Notes under the pieces: model-generated
Databases searched by the model: none
Told to the model about the DNA's origin: nothing
The model's input: only the letters and a program-made list of their open reading frames with translations
In this document: piece by piece, positions 35,853-46,109 of the stretch
How positions within the stretch are numbered: the stretch's first letter is position 1
Layout of the letters: every line of letters begins with the position of its first letter
From: Pantoea sp. Lij88
GTDB taxonomy: Bacteria > Pseudomonadota > Gammaproteobacteria > Enterobacterales > Enterobacteriaceae
Length of the DNA: 64,000 nt
NCBI RefSeq assembly: GCF_030062155.1
Contig: NZ_CP118267.1
Span: 558,001-622,000 of the forward strand
Direction of reading: 5' to 3'
Position numbers and translations under genes: made by a program

Positions 35853-37127
35853 ATGGATAAGTTATCTTATGCGTCTGAAAGCAGCACATCTGCCTGGTCC
35901 ACCTACTTACAGCAAATCGACCGGGTTGCGCCTTATCTGGGCGATCTTTCACGTTGGATAGATACTTTGCGTCATCCAAAGCGTGCGTTGATTGTTGATA
36001 TTCCTCTCCAGATGGATGATGGCTCAATTCGCCATTTCGAAGGCTATCGCGTTCAGCACAACCTTTCGCGCGGCCCAGGTAAAGGCGGTATTCGCTATCA
36101 TCCGGATGTCGATCTGAATGAAGTCATGGCGCTTTCGGCGTGGATGACCATTAAATGTGCGGCGGTTAACCTGCCTTACGGTGGTGCTAAGGGCGGCATC
36201 CGTGTCGATCCTTTCAAACTCTCAGATGGTGAACTTGAGCGGCTGACCCGTCGTTATACCAGCGAGATTGGCATCATTATCGGGCCGCAAAAAGATATTC
36301 CGGCGCCAGACGTGGGTACCAATAGCAAAGTGATGGCGTGGATGATGGACACCTATTCCATGAACCACGGCACAACGATTACCGGCGTGGTGACCGGCAA
36401 ACCGATTCACCTGGGCGGTTCACTGGGCCGTGAAAAAGCGACGGGTCGTGGCGTGTTTATCACCGGACGCGAAGTGGCTCGTCGTTCAGGCATCGAAATC
36501 GAAGGTGCCCGTGTGGCGGTTCAGGGTTTCGGTAACGTCGGCAGCGAAGCCGCACGCCTGTTTGATGAGGCGGGCGCTCGTGTGGTGGTAATTCAGGATC
36601 ACACGGCGACAATTTATAATTCAGATGGCATTGATATGGCCGCGCTCAGCGAATGGCAGATCGCCCACAAGCAGATCGCCGGTTTCCCTGGTGCGCAGAG
36701 CATTGATAAAGAGGCGTTCTGGACCACCGAGATGGATATCCTAATCCCGGCCGCGCTGGAAGGTCAGATTACTCGCGAACGCGCAGAGATCCTGAGCTGC
36801 AAAATCGTGCTGGAAGGCGCAAACGGCCCGACTTATCCGGAGGCCGATGACATGCTGGCAACACGCGGTATTATCGTGGTGCCGGACGTAGTCTGTAATG
36901 CCGGCGGTGTTACCGTCAGCTACTTCGAATGGGTGCAGGACATGGCCAGCTTCTTCTGGAGCGAGGATGAAATCAATCGTCGCTCCGATAAGATTATGAC
37001 CGAAGCGATGGTCCATATCTGGGACAAGTCGAAGGAGAAAGATTGCTCGCTGCGCACCGCAGCCTATATCGTGGCCTGTGAGCGAATCCTGATGGCGCGT
37101 AAAGATCGCGGTATCTATCCGGGTTAA
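35853..37127 (+). CDS. gdhA: Glutamate dehydrogenase (Glu/Leu/Phe/Val dehydrogenase family)
   Basis: This 424-residue enzyme interconverts glutamate with 2-oxoglutarate and ammonia. It shows the catalytic lysine motif [13 protein letters not shown], the upstream [11 protein letters not shown], and a Rossmann domain ([14 protein letters not shown]). Its length and features place it with the RocG/GudB-type catabolic enzymes rather than the 447-residue NADP-specific E. coli GdhA. The residue after the second beta strand is Gln-Asp, so cofactor choice is not certain. The ATG follows AAGAAAGG. It is a single gene with its own terminator. Confidence 0.93.
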   Translation: MDKLSYASESSTSAWSTYLQQIDRVAPYLGDLSRWIDTLRHPKRALIVDIPLQMDDGSIRHFEGYRVQHNLSRGPGKGGIRYHPDVDLNEVMALSAWMTIKCAAVNLPYGGAKGGIRVDPFKLSDGELERLTRRYTSEIGIIIGPQKDIPAPDVGTNSKVMAWMMDTYSMNHGTTITGVVTGKPIHLGGSLGREKATGRGVFITGREVARRSGIEIEGARVAVQGFGNVGSEAARLFDEAGARVVVIQDHTATIYNSDGIDMAALSEWQIAHKQIAGFPGAQSIDKEAFWTTEMDILIPAALEGQITRERAEILSCKIVLEGANGPTYPEADDMLATRGIIVVPDVVCNAGGVTVSYFEWVQDMASFFWSEDEINRRSDKIMTEAMVHIWDKSKEKDCSLRTAAYIVACERILMARKDRGIYPG

Positions 37128-37131
37128 TGCT

Positions 37132-37164
37132 CAGGGCGCTGTTGCAGGCAACAGCGCCCTTTTC
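37132..37164 (+). terminator. Rho-independent terminator after gdhA
   Basis: AGGGCGCTGTTG and CAACAGCGCCCT make a 12-bp stem with a four-base loop, followed by TTT. It can serve the convergent ROK gene too. Confidence 0.9.
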
Positions 37165-37169
37165 CTCTC

Positions 37170-38339
37170 TTACTTCATCAGCACCTGAAACTTCGGGTTA
37201 AACTCATCAAATATCGGCAAGGCGGCCGCACCCAGCGCAGCCGTATCGCTGCCTGTCATGCCAGTCTTCAGACGCATATCGTTCAGATACCGTCCCCGCA
37301 CTGACTGATAAAGCGGAGGTAACCGCTCAACCATCTGCTCCAGCAGCGGCGCAGGCATCATCCCGCCAATAATCACCGCCTCAGCATCAAACACCGACTC
37401 CAGAATATTGATCGCCTGGCGCAACGGCGTCATGACGCTCTCAATCCACGCAGTGAACAGCGCAGGGTCAATCTGCAGCAGATCCTCAGGCAGCGCCCGC
37501 ATCGGATCGAGCCCGCAGAATTCATAGGCGGCCTGTAACGAGACATACCGCTCCAGACAGCCCTGATTACCGCAGTAGCAGTCGCGGCCGCCAGGTTCCA
37601 CGACGATGTGTCCAATCTCACCCGCATTATGGGCGTGGCCGGTATAGATATGGCCATCGGTGAAGATCCCCGCGCCCAGGCCGGTACCGATATAGAGATA
37701 GATAAAGGAGTTAAGGTGGCGCGCCGTACCGTGAAAGCGCTCGCCAATAGCGGCAACCGTGGCGTCGTTTTCCAGCGTCACCGGCAGGCCGCTGATGGCG
37801 GCAAGTTCAGCCTCGATATCGACCTGCTCCCAGCCGTTTAGCGTCGTCGGCCCGACAGATGAAATCCCCTCAACGCCAAAAGGTCCCGGCATCACCACGC
37901 CAATGCCCAGCACTTTCTGCCACTGAGCGCCGAGAAAGAGGCGCATTTCCTCCAGCACGTCGGCAATGCACGCCAGGGTGGCAGCCGGCTGCGGCTTTTG
38001 CACCAGAACGAGGCGGCGGAAATGCACTTCACCGCTGAGATCGACCAGCACCAGCAGCAGCGTCTGATGATCCAGATGAATGCCGATCGACCAGGCACTG
38101 GTGGGATTCAGCGTAACCGGAATCGAGGGCTGACCGCGCCCGCTGCGGCGCGGCTGGCGGCTGGTCAGCAGTTCAGCCTGCTCCAGTTCCGCCACGATAT
38201 TCGAGACGGTCTGCGGCGTCAGCGCCGTCATGCGGGCCAGTTCGGCACGGGTCAGTTCACCGTGCAGGCGAATGGCTTCAATCACCACACGCCGGTTATG
38301 CGCCCGCGCATGTTCAAGGTTGGTACCTGAGGTTTTCAT
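37170..38339 (-). CDS. ROK-family transcriptional repressor
   Basis: This 389-residue protein has an N-terminal winged helix (RVVIEAIRLHGELTRAELA, then LTPQTVSNIVAELE) and a ROK sugar-sensing domain with IGTGLGAGIF and the zinc motif region CYCGNQGCLERYVS. It is of the Mlc/NagC type. The ATG at 38339 has a GGAAAA element; the frame extends upstream to 38453 without one. It is divergent from a sugar ABC transporter operon and should repress it. Confidence 0.9.
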   Translation of the reverse strand: MKTSGTNLEHARAHNRRVVIEAIRLHGELTRAELARMTALTPQTVSNIVAELEQAELLTSRQPRRSGRGQPSIPVTLNPTSAWSIGIHLDHQTLLLVLVDLSGEVHFRRLVLVQKPQPAATLACIADVLEEMRLFLGAQWQKVLGIGVVMPGPFGVEGISSVGPTTLNGWEQVDIEAELAAISGLPVTLENDATVAAIGERFHGTARHLNSFIYLYIGTGLGAGIFTDGHIYTGHAHNAGEIGHIVVEPGGRDCYCGNQGCLERYVSLQAAYEFCGLDPMRALPEDLLQIDPALFTAWIESVMTPLRQAINILESVFDAEAVIIGGMMPAPLLEQMVERLPPLYQSVRGRYLNDMRLKTGMTGSDTAALGAAALPIFDEFNPKFQVLMK

Positions 38340-38540
38340 GTTGTTTTCCATTACAGCGGGACCCGACAGTATTGGTCCCCAGGGACGTTCCGGCAAACAA
38401 TATCTTTGATGCTGCACGCATTTTTCGCGCTTCAGCATAGGCAATTTTGCCATAAAAGCGCAGTCTGAGTTTCAGCGTTGTTACGGCTTTGTTGCTTTGC
38501 CTCTGGCACTTGTGGCACGCCGTTTGCTTGGTTCCTGACA

Positions 38541-38603
38541 GGTCAGTTCCCTCACTGACCAGAATTTTGCCCCTGATTAAATCAATCAAATTGATTTAAT
38601 TAA
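38541..38603. promoter_or_regulatory. Two palindromes in the ROK/ABC divergent promoter
   Basis: GGTCAGT and ACTGACC (38541-38560) form a perfect inverted repeat with a 6-base spacer. TAAATCAAT and ATTGATTTA (38578-38598) form another with a 3-base spacer, 38 bp before the binding protein ATG. The second is AT-rich, like Mlc/NagC operators. Either may be the repressor site. Confidence 0.5.
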
Positions 38604-38636
38604 CCGACAGCCTGTTGCTGCATAGTGGAGAAGACC

Positions 38637-39884
38637 ATGTCACAGCGTTATACCCCCAAACTGAAAGCCGGGTTCGCCGCCTTACTGATGTTGAGCGCAG
38701 GCAGCGCGGCGGCGGCCAGCCAGATCAATGCCCTGTTTATGACGCAGGCGGCCTATAGCGAAAATGATATCCGCGCGATGACGCAGGATTTTCAAAAGCA
38801 GCACCCGGATGTCACCGTCAATCTGGAGTTTGTTCCTTATGAAGCGCTGCACGACAAGATCGTAGCGGCGCGTGGCGCGGGCGGTAATGGCTATGATGTG
38901 GTGCTGTTCGATGCCATCTGGCCAGCGGAATTTGCCCGTTTCGATCTGCTGCAGGATGTCAGCGCCCGCATTACGCCAGAGGAAAAAGAGAAGGTCTTCC
39001 CGGGCGCAATGAATACCGTGGTCTATAAGGGTAAGACGCTGGGTATGCCGTGGATCCTCGATACCAAATACCTCTATTACAACAAAGCGATGCTGGCTAA
39101 AGCGGGCATCACCACCCCGCCACAGACCTGGCAGCAGGTGCTGGATGACGCGAAGATCATCAAGGACAAAAAGATTGTGACGTACCCGCTGGTCTGGAGC
39201 TGGTCCCAGGCGGAAGCGCTGGTGTGTGACTACACCACGCTGGTGTCAGGCTTTGGCGGACAGTTCTATCAGAACGGCAAACTCGACTTCTCCAGCCCGG
39301 CCTCGCTTAAGGCGCTGAACCTGATGAAAAGCTCGCTTGATGAGGGGCTGAGTAACCCGGCTTCCCGTGAATATCTGGAAGAGGATGTGCGCAAATCATT
39401 CTCTAATGGCGATGCGGCTTTCGCGCTGAACTGGACCTACATGTACAACATGGCGAACGATCCTAAGCAGAGCAAAGTGGCGGGCGACGTTGGCATCATG
39501 CCTGCGCCGGGCGATGCGCCAGGAAAAGTGGGTGCGGTGAACGGGTCGATGGGACTGGGGATCACCAAAGGCAGCACGCATGCTAATGAGGCGTGGCAGT
39601 ACATTCAGTACATGACCTCACAGCCGGTTCAGAACCAGTATGCGAAGCTCAGCCTGCCAATCTGGAAATCCTCTTATCAGGATGAGGCAGTGAAAAAGGA
39701 TCAGGAGAGTCTGATTACTGCGGCGGACAAATCGCTAAACGTGATGCTGTCACGTCCGGAGACTGCGGACTATTCGCGCCTGTCAAACCAGCTGCAGCAG
39801 CAGTTACAGCAGGTATTGCTGGGTAAAGTCCCGGCTCAGGACGCGATGGCAACGGTGGATAAAAGCGCCGCCCGGTTACGTTAA
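38637..39884 (+). CDS. Sugar ABC transporter substrate-binding protein (family 1)
   Basis: This 415-residue protein has a signal peptide ending SAAAA and the SBP_bac_1 fold (FQKQHPDVTVNLEFVPYEALHDKIV, GYDVVLFDAIWPAEF, GMPWILDTKYLYYNKAML). The ATG at 38637 has a GGAGAAG element. It begins an operon with two permeases, a PfkB kinase and an ATPase. The ligand is probably a carbohydrate; which one is unknown. Confidence 0.92.
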   Translation: MSQRYTPKLKAGFAALLMLSAGSAAAASQINALFMTQAAYSENDIRAMTQDFQKQHPDVTVNLEFVPYEALHDKIVAARGAGGNGYDVVLFDAIWPAEFARFDLLQDVSARITPEEKEKVFPGAMNTVVYKGKTLGMPWILDTKYLYYNKAMLAKAGITTPPQTWQQVLDDAKIIKDKKIVTYPLVWSWSQAEALVCDYTTLVSGFGGQFYQNGKLDFSSPASLKALNLMKSSLDEGLSNPASREYLEEDVRKSFSNGDAAFALNWTYMYNMANDPKQSKVAGDVGIMPAPGDAPGKVGAVNGSMGLGITKGSTHANEAWQYIQYMTSQPVQNQYAKLSLPIWKSSYQDEAVKKDQESLITAADKSLNVMLSRPETADYSRLSNQLQQQLQQVLLGKVPAQDAMATVDKSAARLR

Positions 39885-39893
39885 GGAGTTATG

Positions 39894-40802
39894 ATGCTGA
39901 GTTTGCGTCAACGCGAACAGCGTCAGGCATGGGTGCTGCTGGCACCCATGCTGCTGGTGATGCTGCTGCTTACCGCCTGGCCTCTTCTGCGCACCATCTG
40001 GCTCAGTTTTACCGATGCTGCGCTGATTGGCAGCGGTGAAACGCCTGCCTGGATTGGGCTGGAAAACTATCTCTATGCGCTCAGCGATCCCGATTTTCGG
40101 GCGTCGATCTGGCGCACGCTCTACTTCACTCTGGTCTCCGTCACTTTTGAAGGGATCATCGGCGTGCTGGTAGCGCTGCTGCTCAATCAGAAGTTCATCG
40201 GCCGTAATGTGTTGCGGGTACTGGTGATTCTGCCGTGGGCGCTGCCGACCATCGTCAACGCGATGATGTGGCGGCTCAACTTCAACCCCGATTACGGCAG
40301 CATTAACGCCCTGCTCAGCCAGCTCGGTATTATTGATGGCTACCGCAGCTGGCTGGGATCGCCGGATTCGGCGCTCAATGCGGTGATGTTTGCGGATATC
40401 TGGAAAAACTATCCGCTGGTCACCCTGCTGGTGCTGGCCGCGCTGCAGTCGATTCCTGACGATCTGTATGAAGCGGCACGGCTGGATGGTGCTTCAGCAT
40501 GGCGTCGGTTCCGGGCAATTACCTTCCCGGCAATTGTTGCTCCGCTCGGCGTCGCGCTGGTGTTACGCACCATCGATGCCTTTAAGATCTTCGACATCAT
40601 TTACGTGATGACGCGCGGCGGCCCGGTGGACAGCACCAAAACCCTCAGCTTTTTCGTCTATCAGGAGTCGTTCAGCTATCTGCGTGCCGGCAGCGGTGCG
40701 GCCTACGCGATACTGATGACGCTGATGTGCGCCCTGCTAATTACGCTCTATCTGCTGATGTTGTGGCATCAGCGCCGCCGGAGTTCTGCTTATGAAAACT
40801 AA
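39894..40802 (+). CDS. Sugar ABC transporter permease (MalF/UgpA-like)
   Basis: This 302-residue protein has six membrane segments and the EAA loop (DLYEAARLDGASAWRRFRAITFP). The start at 39894 gives five bases to AAGGAG, better than the ATG at 39891. Its end overlaps the next permease gene by 11 bp. Confidence 0.92.
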   Translation: MLSLRQREQRQAWVLLAPMLLVMLLLTAWPLLRTIWLSFTDAALIGSGETPAWIGLENYLYALSDPDFRASIWRTLYFTLVSVTFEGIIGVLVALLLNQKFIGRNVLRVLVILPWALPTIVNAMMWRLNFNPDYGSINALLSQLGIIDGYRSWLGSPDSALNAVMFADIWKNYPLVTLLVLAALQSIPDDLYEAARLDGASAWRRFRAITFPAIVAPLGVALVLRTIDAFKIFDIIYVMTRGGPVDSTKTLSFFVYQESFSYLRAGSGAAYAILMTLMCALLITLYLLMLWHQRRRSSAYEN

Positions 40803-41631
40803 ACTGCGACGGGTACTGCGCTATGGAGCTGCGCTGCTGGTCGCCATCAGCATTCTGGCTCCGATGGGCTGGCTGTTTCTGATGAGCGTCAGCTCTGCCA
40901 GCGATCTCTCTCGCGTGCCGCTGGAGTGGCTGCCGCGTCAGTGGGATTTCAGCCGCTATCAGAGGCTGATTTCGCTGGCACCGAACCAGCCGGGCAACAT
41001 TTTCCTGCATGCGCTGGGTAACAGCCTGCTGGTCGCGACGGTGGCCACGGCGATCTCGCTGCTGCTGGCAATACCGGCGGCGTTCAGCTTCTCACGCTAC
41101 AGCGGCCGCGATGCCTGGCTTTCCGGCGCACTGGCGATCTACATGGTGCCGCCGGTGGCGTTTGTGCTGCCGCTCTACTTCCTGCTGCAACAGCTGGGGC
41201 TGCTCAACACCCGTCCCGGCCTGGTGATGGTCTACTGCTCGTTGATCCTGCCGTTCCTGACCTGGATGCTGAAGAATCAGTTCGACTCGCTGCCGCGTGA
41301 TATCGAACAGGCTGCCCGTCTGGATGGCCTGCGCTTCTGGCAGGTTCTGCTGCGCATCACGCTGCCGCTGGCGAAACCGGTATTAGGCGCTGCTGCCCTG
41401 TTTGGCTGGCTGCTCGCCTGGGATGAGTTTTTCTACGCCCTGCTGTTCACCAGCAATATTTCGGCTCAGACCCTGCCGGTCGCGATTGCCGGTTTTACCG
41501 CCGGACGCGCGACGGATGATGGTCTGATCGCGGCGATTGGCATTCTGGCTTCGGTGCCGCCTCTGTTTATTGCCATCTGGTTGCAGAAGACGCTGGTCAG
41601 CGGTCTCACCAGCGGCGGAAGTAAGGGATAA
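40792..41631 (+). CDS. Sugar ABC transporter permease (MalG/UgpE-like)
   Basis: This 279-residue protein has six membrane segments and the EAA loop (DIEQAARLDGLRFWQVLLRITLP). It forms the channel with the preceding permease. The start lies inside the previous gene, the usual tight coupling. The kinase gene follows after 2 bp. Confidence 0.92.
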   Translation: MKTKLRRVLRYGAALLVAISILAPMGWLFLMSVSSASDLSRVPLEWLPRQWDFSRYQRLISLAPNQPGNIFLHALGNSLLVATVATAISLLLAIPAAFSFSRYSGRDAWLSGALAIYMVPPVAFVLPLYFLLQQLGLLNTRPGLVMVYCSLILPFLTWMLKNQFDSLPRDIEQAARLDGLRFWQVLLRITLPLAKPVLGAAALFGWLLAWDEFFYALLFTSNISAQTLPVAIAGFTAGRATDDGLIAAIGILASVPPLFIAIWLQKTLVSGLTSGGSKG

Positions 41632-41633
41632 TT

Positions 41634-42581
41634 ATGGACAAGACCATCGCGTCCACGCTTTATGTGGTGGGCAATATTAACGTCGATTTAATCATGAGTA
41701 CGCTCAGCGACTGGCCGAAGCGCGGCACAGAAGTGATGCTGCAGCACAGCGAGTTACGTCCTGGCGGATCGGCCGGTAACTGCGCACTGGCCCTCGAAGC
41801 GATGCAGGTGCCGCATCGCGCCATCGCCAATCAGGGCGATGATGGCTTCAGCCACTGGCTCGCCAGTCATTTTCCTCAAAGTGCCGCACACTGGCCGCGC
41901 TATGCCTGTGAGACCTCGCTGACGGTGGGCGTGACGCATCCCGATAACGAACGATCGTTTCTCAGCAATCACGGTCATATCACCGTGCTGACCGCTGACG
42001 ATGTGCTGGCCCAGCTGCCGTTGCAGGCGACGCCGGGCGACATCGTGCTGCTGTGCGGCACCTTTCTCTGTCTTGAACTCTACACCCACTATCCGGCGCT
42101 GCTGGCCGCGCTGCAGCAGCGTGGCTTCTGTATCGCTGTGGATACCGGCTGGCCGCCTGCGGGCTGGAGCGATGCGCTTCGCCTGGAGATGGGGAGCTGG
42201 TTAGCGGACTGTGACTGGCTGCTACTCAATGAGGTGGAAGCGCTGGGTTTAGCGGGCGCAGACCTGCTGGAACAAAGCGGTAAACGACTGGCCACTCAGC
42301 TCAGTGGTCGTGGCGGTTGTGTGATTAAGTGTGGCGCAGAGGGCGCGCGTCTCTGGTCTGCCGCCTCGGTGCAGTTTGCCGCCGGTCAGCCGGTGACGGT
42401 GGTCGATACCATTGGTGCCGGTGACAGTTTCAATGCCGGATTTCTTACTGCACTGCTCTACCGCCAGTCATCGCTCACCGCGCTGCGCTGGGGCATTGAA
42501 GTGGCTTCACAGGCGATAAGCAGCTCTCCGCGCCGCTATCCCAGCTGGCAACAACTCCAACTTTCAAATGAGGTGCGCTGA
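41634..42581 (+). CDS. PfkB-family carbohydrate kinase
   Basis: This 315-residue kinase has the ribokinase fold with an N-terminal GNINVDLIMSTL and GGSAGNCALALEAM. The C-terminal signature DTIGAGDSFNAGFL holds the catalytic Asp. Its place between permease and ATPase genes says it phosphorylates the imported sugar. The substrate is unknown; ribokinase-like, fructokinase-like and nucleoside activities are all possible. Confidence 0.9.
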   Translation: MDKTIASTLYVVGNINVDLIMSTLSDWPKRGTEVMLQHSELRPGGSAGNCALALEAMQVPHRAIANQGDDGFSHWLASHFPQSAAHWPRYACETSLTVGVTHPDNERSFLSNHGHITVLTADDVLAQLPLQATPGDIVLLCGTFLCLELYTHYPALLAALQQRGFCIAVDTGWPPAGWSDALRLEMGSWLADCDWLLLNEVEALGLAGADLLEQSGKRLATQLSGRGGCVIKCGAEGARLWSAASVQFAAGQPVTVVDTIGAGDSFNAGFLTALLYRQSSLTALRWGIEVASQAISSSPRRYPSWQQLQLSNEVR

Positions 42582-42583
42582 AT

Positions 42584-43666
42584 ATGGCCAGTGTTGAACT
42601 TGTACAGGTGGCGAAGCGCTACGGAAAACAGAGCGTGCTTCATCCGCTGGATTTAACCATTCCTGACGGCAGTTTTACCGTGCTGGTCGGTCCCTCTGGT
42701 TGCGGCAAATCCACCCTGTTGCGGCTGCTTGCCGGTCTGGATACCCTCTCTGATGGGGCGATCATGCTGGATAAAAAACAGATTAACGATCTCGATCCCG
42801 CTGACCGGGATATCGCGATGGTGTTTCAGAGCTATGCGCTCTATCCGCATCTTACCGTCGCAGAGAATCTGGCGTTTCACATGCAGGTAAAAAAGGTGAA
42901 GCGCGAGGAGCAGAAAAGCAAAATCGCCCGCATCGCAGGCATTCTCGGCATCGATCAGCTGCTGCAGCGTTATCCACGCGCGTTGTCGGGTGGACAGCGG
43001 CAGCGCGTGGCAATGGGACGGGCGATGGTGCGCAACCCGCAGGTGTTTCTGTTCGATGAACCACTCTCTAACCTTGATGCGCAGTTGCGCATGGAGCTGC
43101 GCGCCGAGATTAAGTCTCTGCATCAGCGGTTCAAAACCACGATGGTTTATGTCACCCACGATCAGGTCGAGGCGATGACGCTGGCAGATCAGATTGTGGT
43201 GATGAAAGAAGGGGTGATTGTGCAACAGGGTGCGCCGCTGGCGATTTATGACCGCCCGGTTAACACCTTTGTGGCCCGGTTTATCGGCTCGCCGCCGATG
43301 AATCTGCTGGATGCGCGCTTCCAGACACGCGACGGCCTGCCTGGCGTCTGCTGTGGCGAGCAGTGGCTGCCGTTGCCCCCTCGCTGGCACAGTGCGGCTC
43401 AGCAGCAGGCCGATCAGCCCGTGACGCTGGGCGTACGACCTCACGATCTGATTTTTGATGCCAGCGGGCAACCGGCGACGGTGAACATTGTGGAGATCAC
43501 AGGGGAATCAACGCTGTTACACCTGAACTGGCAGGGTTTCCCGCTGCATATGCAGCTGAGCGGTCGCAGTGATGCCGTGCCGGGCGGGACGCTGCCGGTG
43601 ACCGTGAATCCGGATAAGATGCACCTGTTTGATGCCAGCAGCGGCGTGCGGCTGACGGAACAGTGA
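42584..43666 (+). CDS. Sugar ABC transporter ATP-binding protein (MalK/UgpC-like)
   Basis: This 360-residue ATPase has Walker A GPSGCGKST, signature LSGGQRQRVAMGRAM, Walker B VFLFDEPLSNLD and an H-loop VTHDQVEA. A C-terminal TOBE-type domain (VTLGVRPHDLIF) is present. It closes the operon. Some MalK-type ATPases are shared between sugar transporters. Confidence 0.93.
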   Translation: MASVELVQVAKRYGKQSVLHPLDLTIPDGSFTVLVGPSGCGKSTLLRLLAGLDTLSDGAIMLDKKQINDLDPADRDIAMVFQSYALYPHLTVAENLAFHMQVKKVKREEQKSKIARIAGILGIDQLLQRYPRALSGGQRQRVAMGRAMVRNPQVFLFDEPLSNLDAQLRMELRAEIKSLHQRFKTTMVYVTHDQVEAMTLADQIVVMKEGVIVQQGAPLAIYDRPVNTFVARFIGSPPMNLLDARFQTRDGLPGVCCGEQWLPLPPRWHSAAQQQADQPVTLGVRPHDLIFDASGQPATVNIVEITGESTLLHLNWQGFPLHMQLSGRSDAVPGGTLPVTVNPDKMHLFDASSGVRLTEQ

Positions 43667-43673
43667 TAAAAAA

Positions 43674-43694
43674 ACCCGCCGCTGGCGGGTTTTT
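43674..43694 (+). terminator. Rho-independent terminator after the sugar ABC operon
   Basis: AACCCGCC and GGCGGGTT flank a short loop and are followed by a T run. The A run upstream makes it suitable for the convergent chemoreceptor gene too. Confidence 0.9.
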
Positions 43695-43735
43695 AGTCTG
43701 TGAAGCAGATACTGGCTCAGGGAACCTACGGCCCC

Positions 43736-45676
43736 TTATGCCAGATGAAACTGCTCCACCGTCTGTGACAGCTGTTGCGCCTGATCCTCCAGCGAACTGG
43801 CGGCCGCCGACATCTGTTGCACCAGCGCGGCGTTCTGCTGAGTGACGCCATCCATTTCATTGACGGCAATCGTTACCTGACTGATGCCACGCGCCTGCTC
43901 GCTTGATGCGGTGACAATCTCGCCGATAATGCCCTGCACCGAATTCACCGCGTGCATCATCTCCTGCATGGTTTTACCGGCATCGTTCACCAGCCGGACG
44001 CCGCTCTCGACCCGTACGCTCGACTCTTCAATCAGTGCGCCGATCTCTTTCACCGCATTCGCGCTGCGCTGGGCCAGATTACGCACTTCAGAGGCGACCA
44101 CGGCAAAACCGCGGCCCTGCTCACCGGCACGAGCGGCTTCTACCGCCGCGTTCAGCGCCAGAATATTGGTCTGGAAAGCAATGCTGTTAATCATAGTGGT
44201 AATGTCGCCGATCTTTTTCGAACTGTCATCGATCTGCGCCATCGTCTGCACCACCTCACCTACCAGCGATGCACCGCGACTGGCGATGTGCGTGGCGTTC
44301 TCCGTCAGGCTGGTCGCCTGCTGCGCGTTATCGGCGTTCAGGCGAATCGTGGCGCTGATCTGCTCCATACTGGCTGCGGTCTGCTCCAGCGCGGCAGCCT
44401 GCTCTTCAGTGCGTGACGCCAGATTGAGGTTGCCGCTGGCAATTTCGCCCGCGCCCTGACGTACTGATTCACTGGAATCTTTAATCTGCCCGACAATCTG
44501 CCGGAGCTGGCTTTGCATGGTGTTAAGCGCGAAAAAGAGGCTGCTGCTGTCGCCGCTTTTCACTGCGATCCGGTTATCCAGTTTGCCATCGGCAACGGCC
44601 AGCGCAATATGGGCTGCTTCAACCGGTTCGCCACCAATCGGACGCAGCACTTTACGGCTGAACAGCATGCCCAGCACCGCACCGACCAGCATGACGCTCA
44701 CGACCATCAGGATCACCGCCCACATCAGCTGTCGGGTGGAGGCGGCCATGACCTGACTGACCGGGGCAACGACGCCGAGATACCAGGGTTTGTCGCTGTT
44801 ACCAATCACCACCGGCTGCCAGGTCACTAAGGCATCTTCACCCAGCACGGCATCAAAATGCTGTACGACTGTCGTCGTAAAACCATCTTTTTCACCTTTC
44901 CAGGGTTTCCCGGCTTCATCTTTCACCGGTGAGGAGACGACATTCCCGTTAGCAGAGAGCAACAGGGCATAGCCGCTGCCCTGCCAGGGTTTGATCTGAT
45001 TCACTTTCTGCTGCAGTGATGCCAGTGAAATATCAGAGGTGACCACCGCCTTTAAGGTGCCCTGATCCATAATCACAGCCGCGACGGAGGTGAGCAGCGT
45101 CGGTACGCCGTTATAGGCATAACTGTAGGGTTCGGTGAGCGTGTCTTTTTGTGATTTTTGCGGGACCAGATAGTAATCGCCCTGACCCGGCGTCAGATAG
45201 GAGAGCAGCGGATGCATCGCGTATTTACCCGACGCGTCGCGATCCACAAAAAAGGCATAGCGACCCTGTGGGGCCTGACCAGGCTGTGAGGCAAAATCAG
45301 CATCCCGGCCATCAAAGGCATTCTGTTCAAATATGACAGACATCGACAGATAGTCCGGATTAGCGCGCAGCGCATACTCCATCACCTTATCCGCCGCTTT
45401 GCGATCGGTAATTCCGGCGCCAGGTAAGGCGATCAGACTTTGACCGAGAAGGCTGGCGACATCGCGGGCATGACTCAGTTCCTGCTGAACCTGTAACGCA
45501 CGGCTCTGCGCAATCTGCTGCAGATATTTTTCGGCCAGCTCTTTCTGTTCTTTACCCGACTGCCAGCTGAGGACCCCGATAGTCACGGTAAACCCCAGCA
45601 CTATTGTTAAACCACCCATGATTAACATCTGCGCACGGGTACTCATTTTTTTCTTATGTGTTACCTGACTGGCCAT
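43736..45676 (-). CDS. Methyl-accepting chemotaxis protein with dCache sensor domain
   Basis: This 646-residue receptor has an N-terminal membrane segment ([21 protein letters not shown]), a periplasmic double Cache domain, a second membrane segment ([20 protein letters not shown]), HAMP, and a cytoplasmic signalling domain. The conserved hairpin tip contains [20 protein letters not shown]. The ATG at 45676 follows AGGGGAA. A FliA promoter lies 65 bp upstream, tying it to the motility regulon. dCache domains often bind amino acids or carboxylates; ligand unknown. There is no NWETF-type C-terminal tail. Confidence 0.93.
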   Translation of the reverse strand: MASQVTHKKKMSTRAQMLIMGGLTIVLGFTVTIGVLSWQSGKEQKELAEKYLQQIAQSRALQVQQELSHARDVASLLGQSLIALPGAGITDRKAADKVMEYALRANPDYLSMSVIFEQNAFDGRDADFASQPGQAPQGRYAFFVDRDASGKYAMHPLLSYLTPGQGDYYLVPQKSQKDTLTEPYSYAYNGVPTLLTSVAAVIMDQGTLKAVVTSDISLASLQQKVNQIKPWQGSGYALLLSANGNVVSSPVKDEAGKPWKGEKDGFTTTVVQHFDAVLGEDALVTWQPVVIGNSDKPWYLGVVAPVSQVMAASTRQLMWAVILMVVSVMLVGAVLGMLFSRKVLRPIGGEPVEAAHIALAVADGKLDNRIAVKSGDSSSLFFALNTMQSQLRQIVGQIKDSSESVRQGAGEIASGNLNLASRTEEQAAALEQTAASMEQISATIRLNADNAQQATSLTENATHIASRGASLVGEVVQTMAQIDDSSKKIGDITTMINSIAFQTNILALNAAVEAARAGEQGRGFAVVASEVRNLAQRSANAVKEIGALIEESSVRVESGVRLVNDAGKTMQEMMHAVNSVQGIIGEIVTASSEQARGISQVTIAVNEMDGVTQQNAALVQQMSAAASSLEDQAQQLSQTVEQFHLA

Positions 45677-45740
45677 AGTGATTCCCCTGAAATTTACCCG
45701 CTTCAATACCTCCTTGTGATTATCGTGCTCCTGAGATCTT

Positions 45741-45767
45741 CTATCGGCGGCGTTTTTTTGAACTTTA
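45741..45767 (-). promoter_or_regulatory. Sigma-28 (FliA) promoter of the chemoreceptor gene
   Basis: On the minus strand TAAAGTTC, 11 bases, then GCCGATAG match the FliA consensus TAAAGTTT-N11-GCCGATAA with one mismatch in each box and exact spacing. It lies at the right distance from the start. Confidence 0.9.
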
Positions 45768-45951
45768 ATAGGTGTTATTCCATCGTGACGGGGGGCTCAC
45801 CGTGCGGGATGCAGGGAAGTTGATCGAAAAGGGATTATGCCGCTGCGAATGAACGGGCTTTTTTTGATCTGCAACAATATTGCCGCCCGCTATTACTGTC
45901 AGTTTATGTCAACAGTTGCTGTAGCCCCCTTATCGCAGTGGAGAGAGAACA

Positions 45952-46056
45952 ATGATCGGTAAATCAGGATTAGCTGTTGGGATGGTTGTCTGGTTAGCAT
46001 ATGTCGCCTGGATCGTTCACTACTACTCAGACACCTTTATGCAATTCTCCCGCTAA
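45952..46056 (+). CDS. Small single-span membrane protein (34 residues), unknown
   Basis: The frame reads MIGKSGLAVGMVVWLAYV followed by AWIVHYYSDTFMQFSR. It gives one hydrophobic span of about 17 residues after a short polar start and a C-terminal polar tail. A GGAGAG element sits eight bases before the ATG, and a terminator follows three bases after the stop. It is too short for routine gene callers. I do not recognise the family. Confidence 0.7.
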   Translation: MIGKSGLAVGMVVWLAYVAWIVHYYSDTFMQFSR

Positions 46057-46059
46057 GCA

Positions 46060-46085
46060 GACAGGACCTTCGGGTCCTTTTTTTG
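46060..46085 (+). terminator. Rho-independent terminator after the small membrane protein gene
   Basis: AGGACC and GGTCCT flank a TTCG-like loop and are followed by seven T residues. Confidence 0.9.
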
Positions 46086-46109
46086 CCCTCACGTCAGCCA
46101 GATTGGCCT

